64,000 bases of DNA from Actinacidiphila epipremni (GTDB lineage: Bacteria; Actinomycetota; Actinomycetes; Streptomycetales; Streptomycetaceae): assembly GCF_012034175.1 (NCBI RefSeq), contig NZ_JAATEJ010000039.1, positions 1 to 64,000 on the forward strand, written 5' to 3'. Positions 50,292-59,471 of the stretch are shown piece after piece. The translations under genes were made by a program, and so were the position numbers. A model generated the notes under the pieces. The model did no database searches. It was not told the DNA's origin and was given only the letters and a program-made list of their open reading frames with translations. Within the stretch, counting starts at the first letter, position 1; each line of letters begins with the position of its first letter.

Positions 50292-52763
50292 ATGAGCAGC
50301 CTCTTTGACGACGACTTCCTGCCCGGTCTGCACGTGGCGCCGGAACCGGCCGACCCCGACGCGCCGCCGCCCCCGGACGACCCGGAGTACGGCGGCGCAC
50401 CGGCCCGGGAACGGGACGCGTACTACCGCGACGGTGCCCCGCGCCCGGCCACCGACCCCGCGCAGCTCCTCGAAGGGCTCAACGAGCAGCAGCGTGCCGC
50501 CGTGGAGCACTCCGGCGGGCCGCTGCTCATCGTCGCGGGCGCCGGCTCCGGCAAGACCCGGGTGCTCACCCACCGCATCGCCCACCTGCTCGCCGCGCGC
50601 GACGTCCACCCCGGCGCGATCCTCGCGATCACCTTCACCAACAAGGCCGCCGGCGAGATGAAGGAGCGCGTGGAGGCCCTGGTGGGCCCGCGCGCCAAGG
50701 CCATGTGGGTGTCCACCTTCCACAGCGCGTGCGTGCGCATCCTGCGCCGCGAGTCGAAGGTCCTCGGCTTCACCTCGTCCTTCTCGATCTACGACGCGGC
50801 CGACTCCAAGCGCCTGATGGCCCTGGTCTGCCGGGACCTGGACCTCGACCCGAAGCAGTTCCCGCCGAAGTCCTTCAGCGCGAAGATCTCCAACCTCAAG
50901 AACGAGCTGGTGGACGAGGAGACCTTCGCCGGGCAGGCGGAGAATCCGTTCGAGAAGAAGCTCGCCGAGGCGTACGCGCTCTACCAGGCGCGGCTGCGCG
51001 AGGCCAACGCGCTGGACTTCGACGACATCATCATGACCACGGTCAACCTGCTCCAGGCGTTCCCGGACGTCGCCGAGCACTACCGGCGGCGCTTCCGGCA
51101 CGTCCTGGTCGACGAGTACCAGGACACCAACCACGCGCAGTACACCCTGGTGCGCGAGCTCGTCGGCACCGGCGAGTCCGCCGGAGCCGACGGCCCGGCG
51201 GCCACCCCCATGGCCGAGCTGTGCGTGGTCGGTGACGCCGACCAGTCGATCTACGCCTTCCGCGGCGCCACGATCCGCAACATCCTCCAGTTCGAGGAGG
51301 ACTACCCGCAGGCCCGCACGATCCTGCTGGAGCAGAACTACCGCTCCACGCAGAACATCCTGTCCGCCGCCAACGCCGTCATCGAGCGCAACGCCGGGCG
51401 GCGCGCGAAGAACCTGTGGACGCAGTCCGGCGACGGCCCGGTCATCGTCGGCTACACCGCCGACCAGGAGCACGACGAGGCGCAGTTCGTCGCCGACGAG
51501 ATAGACCGCCTCACCGACGCCGGCGACGCCCGCCCCGGCGACGTCGCCGTCTTCTACCGCACCAACGCGCAGTCCCGGGTCTTCGAGGAGGTCTTCATCC
51601 GGGTCGGGCTGCCGTACAAGGTCGTCGGCGGCGTCCGCTTCTACGAGCGGCGCGAGGTCCGGGACGTGCTCGCGTACCTGCGCGTGCTGGCCAACCCCGA
51701 GGACGCCGTCCCGCTGCGCCGGATCCTCAACGTGCCCAAGCGCGGCATCGGCGAGCGCGCCGAGGCGATGATCGACGCGCTCGCGCTGCGCGAGAAGGTC
51801 TCCTTCGCCGCCGCCCTGCGCCGGGTCGACGAGGCGTACGGGATGGCGGCCCGCTCGGCGAACGCGGTCAAGCGGTTCAACACGCTGATGGACGAGCTGC
51901 GCACCGTCGTCGAGTCCGGCGCCGGCCCCGCGGTGGTGCTGGAGGCGGTGCTGGAGCGCACCGGCTACCTCGCCGAGTTGCAGGCGTCGACCGACCCGCA
52001 GGACGAGACGCGGGTCGAGAACCTCCAGGAACTGGCCGCGGTGGCACTGGAGTTCGAGCAGGAGCAGGGTGAGGGGGAGCCCGGCTCGCTCGCCGAGTTC
52101 CTGGAGCGGGTGGCGCTGGTCGCCGACTCCGACCAGATCCCCGACGACGACGAGGACAACGGCGGCGTCATCACCCTCATGACGCTGCACACCGCCAAGG
52201 GCCTGGAGTTCCCGGTGGTCTTCCTCACCGGCATGGAGGACGGCGTCTTCCCGCACATGCGGGCGCTGGGCGAGGTCAAGGAGCTGGAGGAGGAGCGGCG
52301 GCTGGCGTACGTGGGCATCACGCGCGCCCGCGAACGGCTCTACCTGACCCGGTCGATGATGCGCAGCGCGTGGGGCCAGCCCGCGTACAACCCGCCCTCG
52401 CGCTTCCTGGAGGAGATCCCGGCCGCCCTGATCGACTGGAAGCGCACCGGCTCCGACGCGAAGGGCTTCGGCGGCGGGGGCGGCAGCGCGGCCTCCAAGG
52501 CGGCGGCGTCGCTCTCCTCGACGCTGGGCTCCGGTACCGGCGCCGGGCGGCGCGGCGCGGGCGGCTTCGCGACCCGGCGGGGGGCGGGCGACCGCCCGGT
52601 CATCTCGCTCAAGGTCGGCGACCGGGTCACGCACGACCAGTTCGGCCTCGGCACGGTCATCTCGGTCACCGGGCAGCCCGGTGACGAGAAGGCGACGATC
52701 GACTTCGGCGACGAGCGCCCCAAGCAGCTGCTGCTGCGGTACGCGCCGGTGGAGAAGCTGTAG
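50292..52763 (+). CDS. pcrA: ATP-dependent DNA helicase PcrA/UvrD
   Basis: The 823-residue superfamily 1A helicase has Walker A (IVAGAGSGKT, about residues 80-89), motif Ia (ITFTNKAAGEM), Walker B with VDEYQDTN, motif III (VVGDADQSIYAFRGA), motif V (LMTLHTAKGLEFPVVFLTGM) and motif VI (RRLAYVGITRARERLYL). A 60-residue acidic/Pro N-terminal extension and a C-terminal tail ending in a Tudor-like segment (VGDRVTHDQFGLGTVISV), which in PcrA binds RNA polymerase, are present. It works in nucleotide excision repair and replication-fork maintenance. Identification is certain. Confidence 0.96.
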   Translation: MSSLFDDDFLPGLHVAPEPADPDAPPPPDDPEYGGAPARERDAYYRDGAPRPATDPAQLLEGLNEQQRAAVEHSGGPLLIVAGAGSGKTRVLTHRIAHLLAARDVHPGAILAITFTNKAAGEMKERVEALVGPRAKAMWVSTFHSACVRILRRESKVLGFTSSFSIYDAADSKRLMALVCRDLDLDPKQFPPKSFSAKISNLKNELVDEETFAGQAENPFEKKLAEAYALYQARLREANALDFDDIIMTTVNLLQAFPDVAEHYRRRFRHVLVDEYQDTNHAQYTLVRELVGTGESAGADGPAATPMAELCVVGDADQSIYAFRGATIRNILQFEEDYPQARTILLEQNYRSTQNILSAANAVIERNAGRRAKNLWTQSGDGPVIVGYTADQEHDEAQFVADEIDRLTDAGDARPGDVAVFYRTNAQSRVFEEVFIRVGLPYKVVGGVRFYERREVRDVLAYLRVLANPEDAVPLRRILNVPKRGIGERAEAMIDALALREKVSFAAALRRVDEAYGMAARSANAVKRFNTLMDELRTVVESGAGPAVVLEAVLERTGYLAELQASTDPQDETRVENLQELAAVALEFEQEQGEGEPGSLAEFLERVALVADSDQIPDDDEDNGGVITLMTLHTAKGLEFPVVFLTGMEDGVFPHMRALGEVKELEEERRLAYVGITRARERLYLTRSMMRSAWGQPAYNPPSRFLEEIPAALIDWKRTGSDAKGFGGGGGSAASKAAASLSSTLGSGTGAGRRGAGGFATRRGAGDRPVISLKVGDRVTHDQFGLGTVISVTGQPGDEKATIDFGDERPKQLLLRYAPVEKL

Positions 52764-52787
52764 CCGCGGCCGGCGCGGCTACCGCCG

Positions 52788-54254
52788 CTACCGCGGGTCG
52801 AGGCCGTGCTTGAGGAGCCAGGGCAGCGGGTCGATCGGTGACCCGCCGTTCGGGCGGACCTCCAGATGGAGGTGCGGTCCCGTGGTGTTGCCGGTGTTGC
52901 CGGAGTAGGCGATGACCGTGCCGGCCTTGACCTTGCCGCTGCGGATCTTGGTGCTGCTCAGGTGGCAGTACCAGGTCTCCGTGCCGTCCGGCGCGGTGAC
53001 GATGGCCATGTTGCCGTAGGAGCTGTTCCACTGCGTGCGGACCGTGCCGTCCGTCACCGCCATCACCGGCGTGCCGACGACCACGGGGAAGTCGATACCG
53101 GTGTGCAGCGCCATCCAGTTGACGCCGGCCTGCCCGAAGTACGCGCTGAGGCCGTGCTGCTTGACCGGCAGCACGAACTTCGGCCGCAGCGCCTCCTTGC
53201 GGGCGGCGGCCTCAGCGGCGGCCTTCTTGGCCGCCTCCTGCCGGTCCTTGAGGTCGATGCGCTCCTGCGTACGGCTCGCCCGGTCGGCGAAGTCGTCGGC
53301 GTCCGCGCTCACCCCGGCGAGCTGCCGGTCGAGCTGGGTGGTCGGGGCGGTGCCGCCGGCCGCGTCGGTGTGCGCGCCGCCGGAGTCCTGCGCCACGCCG
53401 ACGCCGGTCACGGCCGCCGCGCCGACCGCCGCGACGCCCATCACCGCGACGGACGGCACGGCCACGGTGAGCAGCGCCGAGCGCTTGGCGGGCTTGCGGC
53501 GCCGGCTGCGGGCGGTGGGCAGGCCGGGCTCGTCGCCGTCGGCGGCGTAGTCGTGCCGCTCGGCGAAGGCGGGGTCAGGCTCGGGGGCGAGGCCGGGCGT
53601 GTCGAGGCCGAGGGCGTCAAGGGCGTCGAGGTCGGCGAGCTCGTCGAGGCCGGCGGGGGCGTCGGGGCCGACCGGGTCGGCGTACGGCTCGGCGGCCTGC
53701 GGGTAGGCGTCGTAGCCGTGGGCCGCGTACGGGTCCTGGTCCTGCTGCGGCTGCGGGTAGCCCTGCGGCTGCTGCTCGTAGCCTTGCGCGTACTGCTGCT
53801 GCGGCGGGAACTGCTCGTAGATCCCGGTGTCGCCGCTCGTGTCGTACCCGTAGCCGTAGGCCGGGTAGGCGCCGGAGTCCCAGTCCTGCTGCGGGTAGGT
53901 CCCGGTCTGCTCCGGGGCCGCGGGCTGCTGCTGGTAGCCGGTGAACTGCGAGGCGTCGTACGTACCGGTGTCGTAGTACGTGGCGCCAGCCGGATAGCCG
54001 TACGGGTCGTAGCTCTGCTGCTGCCCGAGGTCGTAGCTGCAGCCGGTGCCGTAGCTCACGCCCTGGGCCGGGGTGTGGCCGGTCTGCGGGTCGTAGCCAT
54101 AGGACGCGTCCTGCTGCGGGATCGCGGAGTACGCGCCCGTCGCGGTGTCGTCCGCGAATGCGGTGCCGGCAGCCGGGTATCCGCCCTGGGAATAGGCGTC
54201 GTACGCGTAGGCACCGTAGTCGGGGACGTAACCCGACGGATGACGTTCGTTCAC
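52788..54254 (-). CDS. M23 family (LytM) metallopeptidase with Tyr/Gln-rich cytoplasmic tail
   Basis: The 488-residue protein starts with a long Tyr/Gln/Gly/Pro-rich tail (1 to about 190), an acidic segment, a basic cluster (RSRRRKPAKRS) and one membrane span (about 265-285, VAVPSVAVMGVAAVGAAAV). Outside lie a coiled coil (DRQEAAKKAAAEAAARKEAL) and a LytM domain with zinc ligands in HTGIDFP and HLHLEV and WYCHLS. It should cleave peptidoglycan cross-bridges or activate amidases. It converges on pcrA with a 24-base gap. Confidence 0.9.
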   Translation of the reverse strand: MNERHPSGYVPDYGAYAYDAYSQGGYPAAGTAFADDTATGAYSAIPQQDASYGYDPQTGHTPAQGVSYGTGCSYDLGQQQSYDPYGYPAGATYYDTGTYDASQFTGYQQQPAAPEQTGTYPQQDWDSGAYPAYGYGYDTSGDTGIYEQFPPQQQYAQGYEQQPQGYPQPQQDQDPYAAHGYDAYPQAAEPYADPVGPDAPAGLDELADLDALDALGLDTPGLAPEPDPAFAERHDYAADGDEPGLPTARSRRRKPAKRSALLTVAVPSVAVMGVAAVGAAAVTGVGVAQDSGGAHTDAAGGTAPTTQLDRQLAGVSADADDFADRASRTQERIDLKDRQEAAKKAAAEAAARKEALRPKFVLPVKQHGLSAYFGQAGVNWMALHTGIDFPVVVGTPVMAVTDGTVRTQWNSSYGNMAIVTAPDGTETWYCHLSSTKIRSGKVKAGTVIAYSGNTGNTTGPHLHLEVRPNGGSPIDPLPWLLKHGLDPR

Positions 54255-54393
54255 CGCCAGCTTCTCTTTCGCCTCGGCAGCAGGAGAATTAGCGGTGACT
54301 GTAGCCGCCGGTGGGGGACCGGGACAATCTCTGCCCGAAGCGTGACGTCCGCCTTGCCCGGTGTTCGGTCGATATTCGACCGTTATGTGTCCG

Positions 54394-55233
54394 TTATGCG
54401 GCCTCGATCGCGGGCCGCAGCGGGCCGCCGCCGGACAGGGCGCGGCGGACCTCGCCGAGCACCGAGCCGTGCACCGGCAGCGACAGATGGCCGACCCCGC
54501 TGACCTTGACGTTCTCCGCCGGCAGGTCCGGATGGTCGAGCCGGGCGGACTCCACCGGGATCATCAGCGGGTCCAGGTCGCTCCAGAAGGCCACACAGCG
54601 GGTGCGGCAGCCGGCCGCCGGACCGTCCAGCTCCTTCAGCACGTCCGAGCCGGGCCGCATCTGCCGGATGATCGGGTGCGGCGCGAGCGCCGGGACCGCG
54701 CGGGTGCCGGCGTGCGGTGTGCCCAGCGTGACCAGGGTCCGTATCCGCGTGTCGCCGCCCAGGCACTGCACGTAATAGCGGGCGATGAGGCCGCCGAGGC
54801 TGTGCCCCACGATGTCGATCCGGCGCCGGCCGCTGTCGTGGCAGACCTCCTCGACATGCCGGCCCAGCAGCTCGGCGGCGGTGCGGATGTCGCCGATGAG
54901 CGGGGAGTAGTTCAGCGCCTGGACCTGCGTCCAGCCGTGCTCGCGCAGGTGGCGGCGCAGTACGGCGAAGGTCGAGCGGTTGTCGACGAAGCCGTGCAGC
55001 AGCAGGACCGGGGGGTGGGCGGCGGCGGTGTGCCGCAGATGTTCGCGCTCGGGGAGGATGCCGGTGGGGTAGAACACCAGGTGGCCCGCGAGGACCGCCA
55101 GATCCAGCGCGGTGGCCCGGGCCAATCCCACGCCGTGCCACAGCCGGCTCCCGGCGCCGCCCGGGGAGTCCTTCGCTTCCTGCGCGTCCTGCCCGCGCGC
55201 GTCCTTGCCTGCTCTCGACGACCGGTCGGCCAT
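54394..55233 (-). CDS. Alpha/beta-hydrolase lipase/esterase
   Basis: The 279-residue protein has the oxyanion turn LLLHGFVDN, nucleophile elbow GHSLGG, a possible acid in WSDLDPLMIP and His in VSGVGHLSLP, the triacylglycerol-lipase pattern. A hydrophobic segment near residues 35-55 (ATALDLAVLAGHLVFY) may be a signal anchor. The ATG at 55233 follows GGGAGG and is preferred over the frame's first ATG at 55362. It is divergent from icmB. Substrate unknown. Confidence 0.88.
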   Translation of the reverse strand: MADRSSRAGKDARGQDAQEAKDSPGGAGSRLWHGVGLARATALDLAVLAGHLVFYPTGILPEREHLRHTAAAHPPVLLLHGFVDNRSTFAVLRRHLREHGWTQVQALNYSPLIGDIRTAAELLGRHVEEVCHDSGRRRIDIVGHSLGGLIARYYVQCLGGDTRIRTLVTLGTPHAGTRAVPALAPHPIIRQMRPGSDVLKELDGPAAGCRTRCVAFWSDLDPLMIPVESARLDHPDLPAENVKVSGVGHLSLPVHGSVLGEVRRALSGGGPLRPAIEAA

Positions 55234-55482
55234 GGCCCACCTCCCGTCGCGACCCGCGGTCCGCGTCGACCCCGGGCGCCTCGCGGGCTCCGGGCGGCCC
55301 GGGCGTGTCGCTGTGCCCGTCGCGGCCGGCCGCGGCCCGACCTTGCGGGGAATGTGCCCCACTGTGTGATTTCCCCCTCGGTGCCTCCGTAAAACTGACG
55401 CCCGCCGGAGGGGGGAGATAACGTTCGTTCACACGGTTCGCGCACAGTGCAGTCCACGGACCTGCGAGGCATGGAGGCAGAG

Positions 55483-55890
55483 ATGGGTGTGTCCGGTCCG
55501 ATCCGCGTGGTCGTCGCCAAGCCGGGGCTCGACGGCCACGACCGCGGGGCCAAGGTCATCGCCCGGGCCCTCAGGGATGCCGGCATGGAGGTCATCTACA
55601 CGGGCCTGCACCAGACGCCCGAGCAGGTCGTCGACACCGCGATCCAGGAGGACGCCGACGCGATCGGGCTGTCCATTCTCTCCGGCGCGCACATGACACT
55701 TTTCGCGAAGGTCGTGGAACTGCTCAAGGACCGCGACGCCGCCGACATCAAGGTCTTCGGCGGCGGCATCATCCCCGAGGCGGACATCCCGCCGCTCAAG
55801 GCGCTGGGCGTCGCGGCGATCTTCACGCCCGGCACGCCGACCGGCGACGTCGTGGAATGGGTCCACGCGAATGTGGCCCGCGCCGCCTGA
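55483..55890 (+). CDS. icmB: Isobutyryl-CoA mutase small subunit (B12-binding)
   Basis: The 135-residue protein is a stand-alone cobalamin-binding domain with DxHxxG (Asp17, His19, Gly22 in GLDGHDRG), the Ser of SILSGAH and the GG of FGGGII. The sequence is nearly that of Streptomyces IcmB, which pairs with IcmA to interconvert isobutyryl-CoA and n-butyryl-CoA, linking valine catabolism with polyketide precursors. The large subunit is not in the window. The ATG at 55483 follows GGAGG; a GTG 12 codons upstream is less likely. Confidence 0.92.
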   Translation: MGVSGPIRVVVAKPGLDGHDRGAKVIARALRDAGMEVIYTGLHQTPEQVVDTAIQEDADAIGLSILSGAHMTLFAKVVELLKDRDAADIKVFGGGIIPEADIPPLKALGVAAIFTPGTPTGDVVEWVHANVARAA

Positions 55891-55988
55891 CGACTGCTTT
55901 CTGACGCTGGGTGATTCATAACTGACGGTGCGTCGCCCGGGTGCCCGTTTTCGTGCCGGCGTCAATACGGGTTTCATATGGGGCGCAA

Positions 55989-56004
55989 AGGGACGGCCGT
56001 CCCT
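55989..56004. promoter_or_regulatory. 16-bp perfect palindrome upstream of the WXG cluster
   Basis: AGGGACGGCCGTCCCT lies about 100 bases after icmB and 140 bases before the next gene, just ahead of an A+T-rich patch (56017-56045) that may hold a promoter. It could be an operator or the stem of an icmB terminator. Confidence 0.35.
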
Positions 56005-56144
56005 GAGCGCCCTCCCGCTATTACGAATCTGTTTGTATTTTCAGCCCACTTCGTGTCCCGGCGCGCCGTAACGTACTGCCCGGCGCTGCTGCCACGCCCG
56101 CTCGGTGCCGCACCCGCAGGGCGTACGCACGAGGGGGAAATGCG

Positions 56145-56693
56145 ATGACTTCCGACGGTGGCTCCGGCTCCGGTGGCAGTGGCTTCGGCGGCGGTGTGTT
56201 CGGCGGCGGGACCGGCGGCGGGGGCGGGCTCACCAGTTCCGCGGCCGACAAGAAACGCGCGGCCACGTACATGGAGCAGCACCAGCTGCCGAACACCCGC
56301 TCGGCCGGCGCCATGGACGAGGGCGGCGCCGGCGCGGCCGTCGGCAGCACGTCCTTCCCGCCCAGCTCCGGGCCGCCCGTCTACGGGCCCTTCCCGCTCA
56401 CGCCCGCCCAGCCCGCCGGCACGCCCGACACCGGGCTCACCGGCCTCACGCACTGGGCCACCGACGCCGGCCTCGCGACGGCCATGGGCACCTGGCGCGG
56501 CCAGGTCGCCCGGCTCATGACCCGGCTGGAGGGCGAACTCGGCGCGCTGCGCGCCACCAACACCCTCTTCACCGGCAACGACCTGCTCACCGGCGCCCAG
56601 ATCCGGTCCGTCCCGCCGGGCCTGCCCCTCCCGCCCGGCTCGCCCCTCCAGCCCGGCCTGCCCGACCTCACCAGCCGCGTCGGCGACCTCTGA
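56145..56693 (+). CDS. Gly/Pro-rich hypothetical protein of the WXG cluster
   Basis: The 182-residue protein has a polyglycine N-terminus (SGFGGGVFGGGTGGGGG), a charged segment (AADKKRAATYMEQHQ), a Pro/Gly middle and one predicted helix near 110-140 (MGTWRGQVARLMTRLEGELG) before a Pro/Leu tail. No signal peptide or known domain is seen. It is 22 bases upstream of the WXG-containing gene and probably in the same operon, so it may be a chaperone or co-secreted partner. GAGGGGG precedes the ATG. Confidence 0.75.
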   Translation: MTSDGGSGSGGSGFGGGVFGGGTGGGGGLTSSAADKKRAATYMEQHQLPNTRSAGAMDEGGAGAAVGSTSFPPSSGPPVYGPFPLTPAQPAGTPDTGLTGLTHWATDAGLATAMGTWRGQVARLMTRLEGELGALRATNTLFTGNDLLTGAQIRSVPPGLPLPPGSPLQPGLPDLTSRVGDL

Positions 56694-56715
56694 GCGCGGG
56701 GAGGACGGAGCGACC

Positions 56716-58095
56716 ATGACGCTGACCTACCACGACGTGATGACCGCCGACCTGTCGCCGCTGCTGGACGCCGCCGGCGTGTGGCAGAAGATGGGCGAGC
56801 GCTTCGGCGTCCTGCAGACCGACTACCGCAAGAACGTCCAGGGCGCCCTGGCCGGCGGCGGCTGGACCGGCCTGGCCTTCGACGCCCAGCAGGCCGGCGC
56901 GCAGGCCACCGCGTACGAATACGGCGCCGCGCAGACCGAGGCGCTGGCGATCGCCAACATCCTGCGCGAGGGCCACACCGAACTCGCCGCCCGGCAGAAG
57001 CACGTCAAGGACCTCGTCGCCGACGCGCAGGCCAACGACTTCGCGGTGGACGGCTCCGGGGTCGTCACCTACGTCGGCTTCGACAAGCTCACCGACAAGG
57101 AGCGGTTCGCCTACCGGCACGACCCGGACTACCCGCGCCTGGTCGCGGAGTACGACCAGGCCGCGCGGGAGCGCACCACCGACATCCGCAACGCCGTGCA
57201 GGCCGTCGACGACTCCGACCAGGGCGTCAAGCTCGCCCTCGTCGGCGCGGCCACCGACCTCTCGCCCGACGGCAGCGGCGTCGGCGGCTTCAACGGGCAG
57301 GCCGACGGCGACCCGCTGCACGCCGGCGGCGCGGGCGGCGACGGCCAGAAGACGAAGACCGACGGCTGGCACGGCGACGGCTCCTTCACCTTCCTCGGCC
57401 CCAACGCCGGCTTCTCCGTCACCGGCGGCCCCAAGTACGGCAAGCAGGGCTCCGTCAAGGCGTTCGCCGACCTCTTCCACCTCACCGCGCAGGGCACGCT
57501 CACCAACGGCCACCTCAAGCTCTCCGGTATCGCCGACGCCAACCTCGGCGAGCGGGTCTCGGCGAACTGGGGCTTCTCCGACAAGGGCGTCAAGGCGCAG
57601 GTCGAGGCGTCCGAGGGGCTGCGGGCGCTCGCCGAGGGGCGGGCCGAATACCGCGACGTCGGCGTCTACGGGCGGGCCACCGGCTTCGCCGGCGCCGAGG
57701 GGTCCGGCAACCTCCAGGCCGGCAAGGAGGGCTTCAAGGCCAGCGCGAAGTATTTCGTCGGGGCCAAGGGCGGGGTCGCCGGCGGTACCGAGGTCGGCGG
57801 CATCGGCGTGGGTTTCAACGCCGAGGGCTGGGCAGGCGAGGGCGGCGAGGCCAAGGTCGTCTTCGGCAAGGACGACACGGACGGCAAGTGGCACTTCGGG
57901 GCGGAGGTCGGCGCGGCCGACCTGATCGGCGGCGACCTCGGCTTCGAGTTCACCGTCGACCCGCACAAGGTCGCCGACGCGGCCGGTGACGTCGCCGACG
58001 CGGCCGGCAAGGCGGCGCACGGCATCGGGCACGCGGCGAGCGACGCCGGGCACGCGCTCAGCTCGGTGGGGAAGGGGATCGGCAGCCTGTTCTGA
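56716..58095 (+). CDS. WXG-domain protein, candidate type VII secretion substrate
   Basis: The 459-residue protein begins with a helical hairpin of about 100 residues. A Trp50-Thr-Gly52 turn (GGGWTGLAFDAQQAGAQA) sits between the helices, as in WXG100/LXG proteins. A linker (about 185-215) leads to a beta-rich region (220-400) of Gly-rich repeats such as AYGxGxx-like GFAGAEGSGNLQAGKEGF. It ends in an Ala/Gly amphipathic tail (VADAAGKAAHGIGHAAS). There is no signal peptide. Secretion through an ESX system is inferred; no ESX machinery is in the window. GGAGG precedes the ATG. Confidence 0.75.
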   Translation: MTLTYHDVMTADLSPLLDAAGVWQKMGERFGVLQTDYRKNVQGALAGGGWTGLAFDAQQAGAQATAYEYGAAQTEALAIANILREGHTELAARQKHVKDLVADAQANDFAVDGSGVVTYVGFDKLTDKERFAYRHDPDYPRLVAEYDQAARERTTDIRNAVQAVDDSDQGVKLALVGAATDLSPDGSGVGGFNGQADGDPLHAGGAGGDGQKTKTDGWHGDGSFTFLGPNAGFSVTGGPKYGKQGSVKAFADLFHLTAQGTLTNGHLKLSGIADANLGERVSANWGFSDKGVKAQVEASEGLRALAEGRAEYRDVGVYGRATGFAGAEGSGNLQAGKEGFKASAKYFVGAKGGVAGGTEVGGIGVGFNAEGWAGEGGEAKVVFGKDDTDGKWHFGAEVGAADLIGGDLGFEFTVDPHKVADAAGDVADAAGKAAHGIGHAASDAGHALSSVGKGIGSLF

Positions 58096-58311
58096 CCGCC
58101 GGGGCGCAACTGCCCTCCGGTACGGGGGCCGCCGGACCGCTGCCGAGCCCGCCGGACCGGCGCGGGTGCTGCCGTTCCGCCGCCGCCCTGCCGCCGGCCC
58201 GGCGCGGACGCTGCCCCCCGCCGTGCTTTGCCGACCTGCCGGCCCGGCGCCGACCCGGTGCCGGTGCCGGTGCCGTCGCCGTCACCGGTGCCGTAAGGAG
58301 ATGATCGACCC

Positions 58312-58830
58312 ATGCCCACGACACTTCCGCTGCCGATCGAGCTCGAACTCCCCGACGACTGGCGGGCCGTGCCGCCCGACGAGGCCGGTGCGCCCGGTGT
58401 CGCCTTCGCCGCCGTCCACCCCGGGGCGGACGACGGCTTCACCGCCAACATCACCGTCGACGGCGACATACCGCCCGAGGACGCCACCCTCGACGACATC
58501 GCCGACGGCTCCGTGGAGCGGATGCGCGAGGTCGCCGGCTCGGTCGTGCTGACCGAGCGGCAGGCGGCCGGCACCGCCGACGTGCCCGCGCTCACCCAGC
58601 AGCTCTCCTTCACCGCGCTCGCCGGCGGCGTCCGGCACGCGCTGCTCCAGACACAGGTCTACCTCGCGCTGACCGACGCCAAGGACCCGCACCGGCGGGC
58701 CGTCATCCGCCTCGCGCTCACCGCGACCGCCGCGCAGCACGACGAGGTGCTGCCCGACTTCCAGGACGTCGTCCGCAGCGTCCGCCCCGACACCCGCCCG
58801 CCGCGCCCCGCGGCCGGCGGCCCGAACTAG
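58312..58830 (+). CDS. LpqN/PsbP-like small protein of the WXG cluster
   Basis: The 172-residue protein reads like a PsbP/LpqN-fold domain: ELPDDWRAVPPDE, then NITVDGDIPPEDATLDDIAD and LTQQLSFTALAGG. In actinobacteria such proteins often sit beside WXG100 and ESX genes. There is no signal peptide or lipobox here, so it would stay cytoplasmic unless co-secreted. AAGGAG lies about 12 bases before the ATG. The preceding 216 bases are GC-rich with short repeats and no clear terminator. Confidence 0.65.
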   Translation: MPTTLPLPIELELPDDWRAVPPDEAGAPGVAFAAVHPGADDGFTANITVDGDIPPEDATLDDIADGSVERMREVAGSVVLTERQAAGTADVPALTQQLSFTALAGGVRHALLQTQVYLALTDAKDPHRRAVIRLALTATAAQHDEVLPDFQDVVRSVRPDTRPPRPAAGGPN

Positions 58831-58839
58831 GCTGCCGCC

Positions 58840-59340
58840 GTGAGCCCTTCCCGCAGCTCCGACAGCCCGCCGGCACCGCAGCCCGGCGTGCCGCCCCGCC
58901 CCCCGGCCGAGGTGCGCGCCGCGCTGCTCGCCCTCGACCGGCCCGGCACCCCGTGCACCGTCCGCGACGGCGGGCCCGAAGGCGTCGACGTCGTCGCGGA
59001 GTTCGTGCTCGTCAAGCTCACCAAGGACGGCCTCTTCGGTCGCCGCCAATACTGCGAGTCCTTTCAGGTCCAGCTGCGCCTGGTGCCCGAGTCGTACGAG
59101 GTCCGTGCGGTGGACGTCCACACGGAATACACCCTGAGCGGCGACAAGCCCCGGCGCCGCACCACCTCCCGCTCCCGCGGCCAGCTCCGCAAGAAGCTCG
59201 TGGGCTACGAGTTCACGCCCGGCACGCGCGAGCGCCGCGAGACCTACCGCTTCGACAGCCACGACCTCAAGGCCGCGCTCCAGCACGCCGTCGCCGCCGG
59301 CGGCTGGACCTGGCACCCGGTGACCTTCGGCCGGCTCTGA
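58840..59340 (+). CDS. Hypothetical protein of the WXG cluster
   Basis: The 166-residue protein has a Pro-rich N-terminus and a single alpha-beta domain (GVDVVAEFVLVKLTKDGLFG, CESFQVQLRLVPESYEVRAV, YRFDSHDLKAALQHAVAAGG). I recognise no family. There is no Shine-Dalgarno, but TAGGCT (58828-58833), overlapping the previous gene's stop, is a possible -10 six bases from the GTG and would give a leaderless mRNA. Its association with the WXG gene is positional only. Confidence 0.7.
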   Translation: MSPSRSSDSPPAPQPGVPPRPPAEVRAALLALDRPGTPCTVRDGGPEGVDVVAEFVLVKLTKDGLFGRRQYCESFQVQLRLVPESYEVRAVDVHTEYTLSGDKPRRRTTSRSRGQLRKKLVGYEFTPGTRERRETYRFDSHDLKAALQHAVAAGGWTWHPVTFGRL

Positions 59341-59471
59341 CCGCACCGGCCGCGATGCCACCGGCTGCGACCGCGCCGGCCGCGGGGGCCGGGCAGCGGC
59401 GTACGGCGCCGGCCCAGGGCGCCGGGTGCCAGGTGCCGACATGGGCGGGCGGCCCGGGCGCGCCCGCCGGG

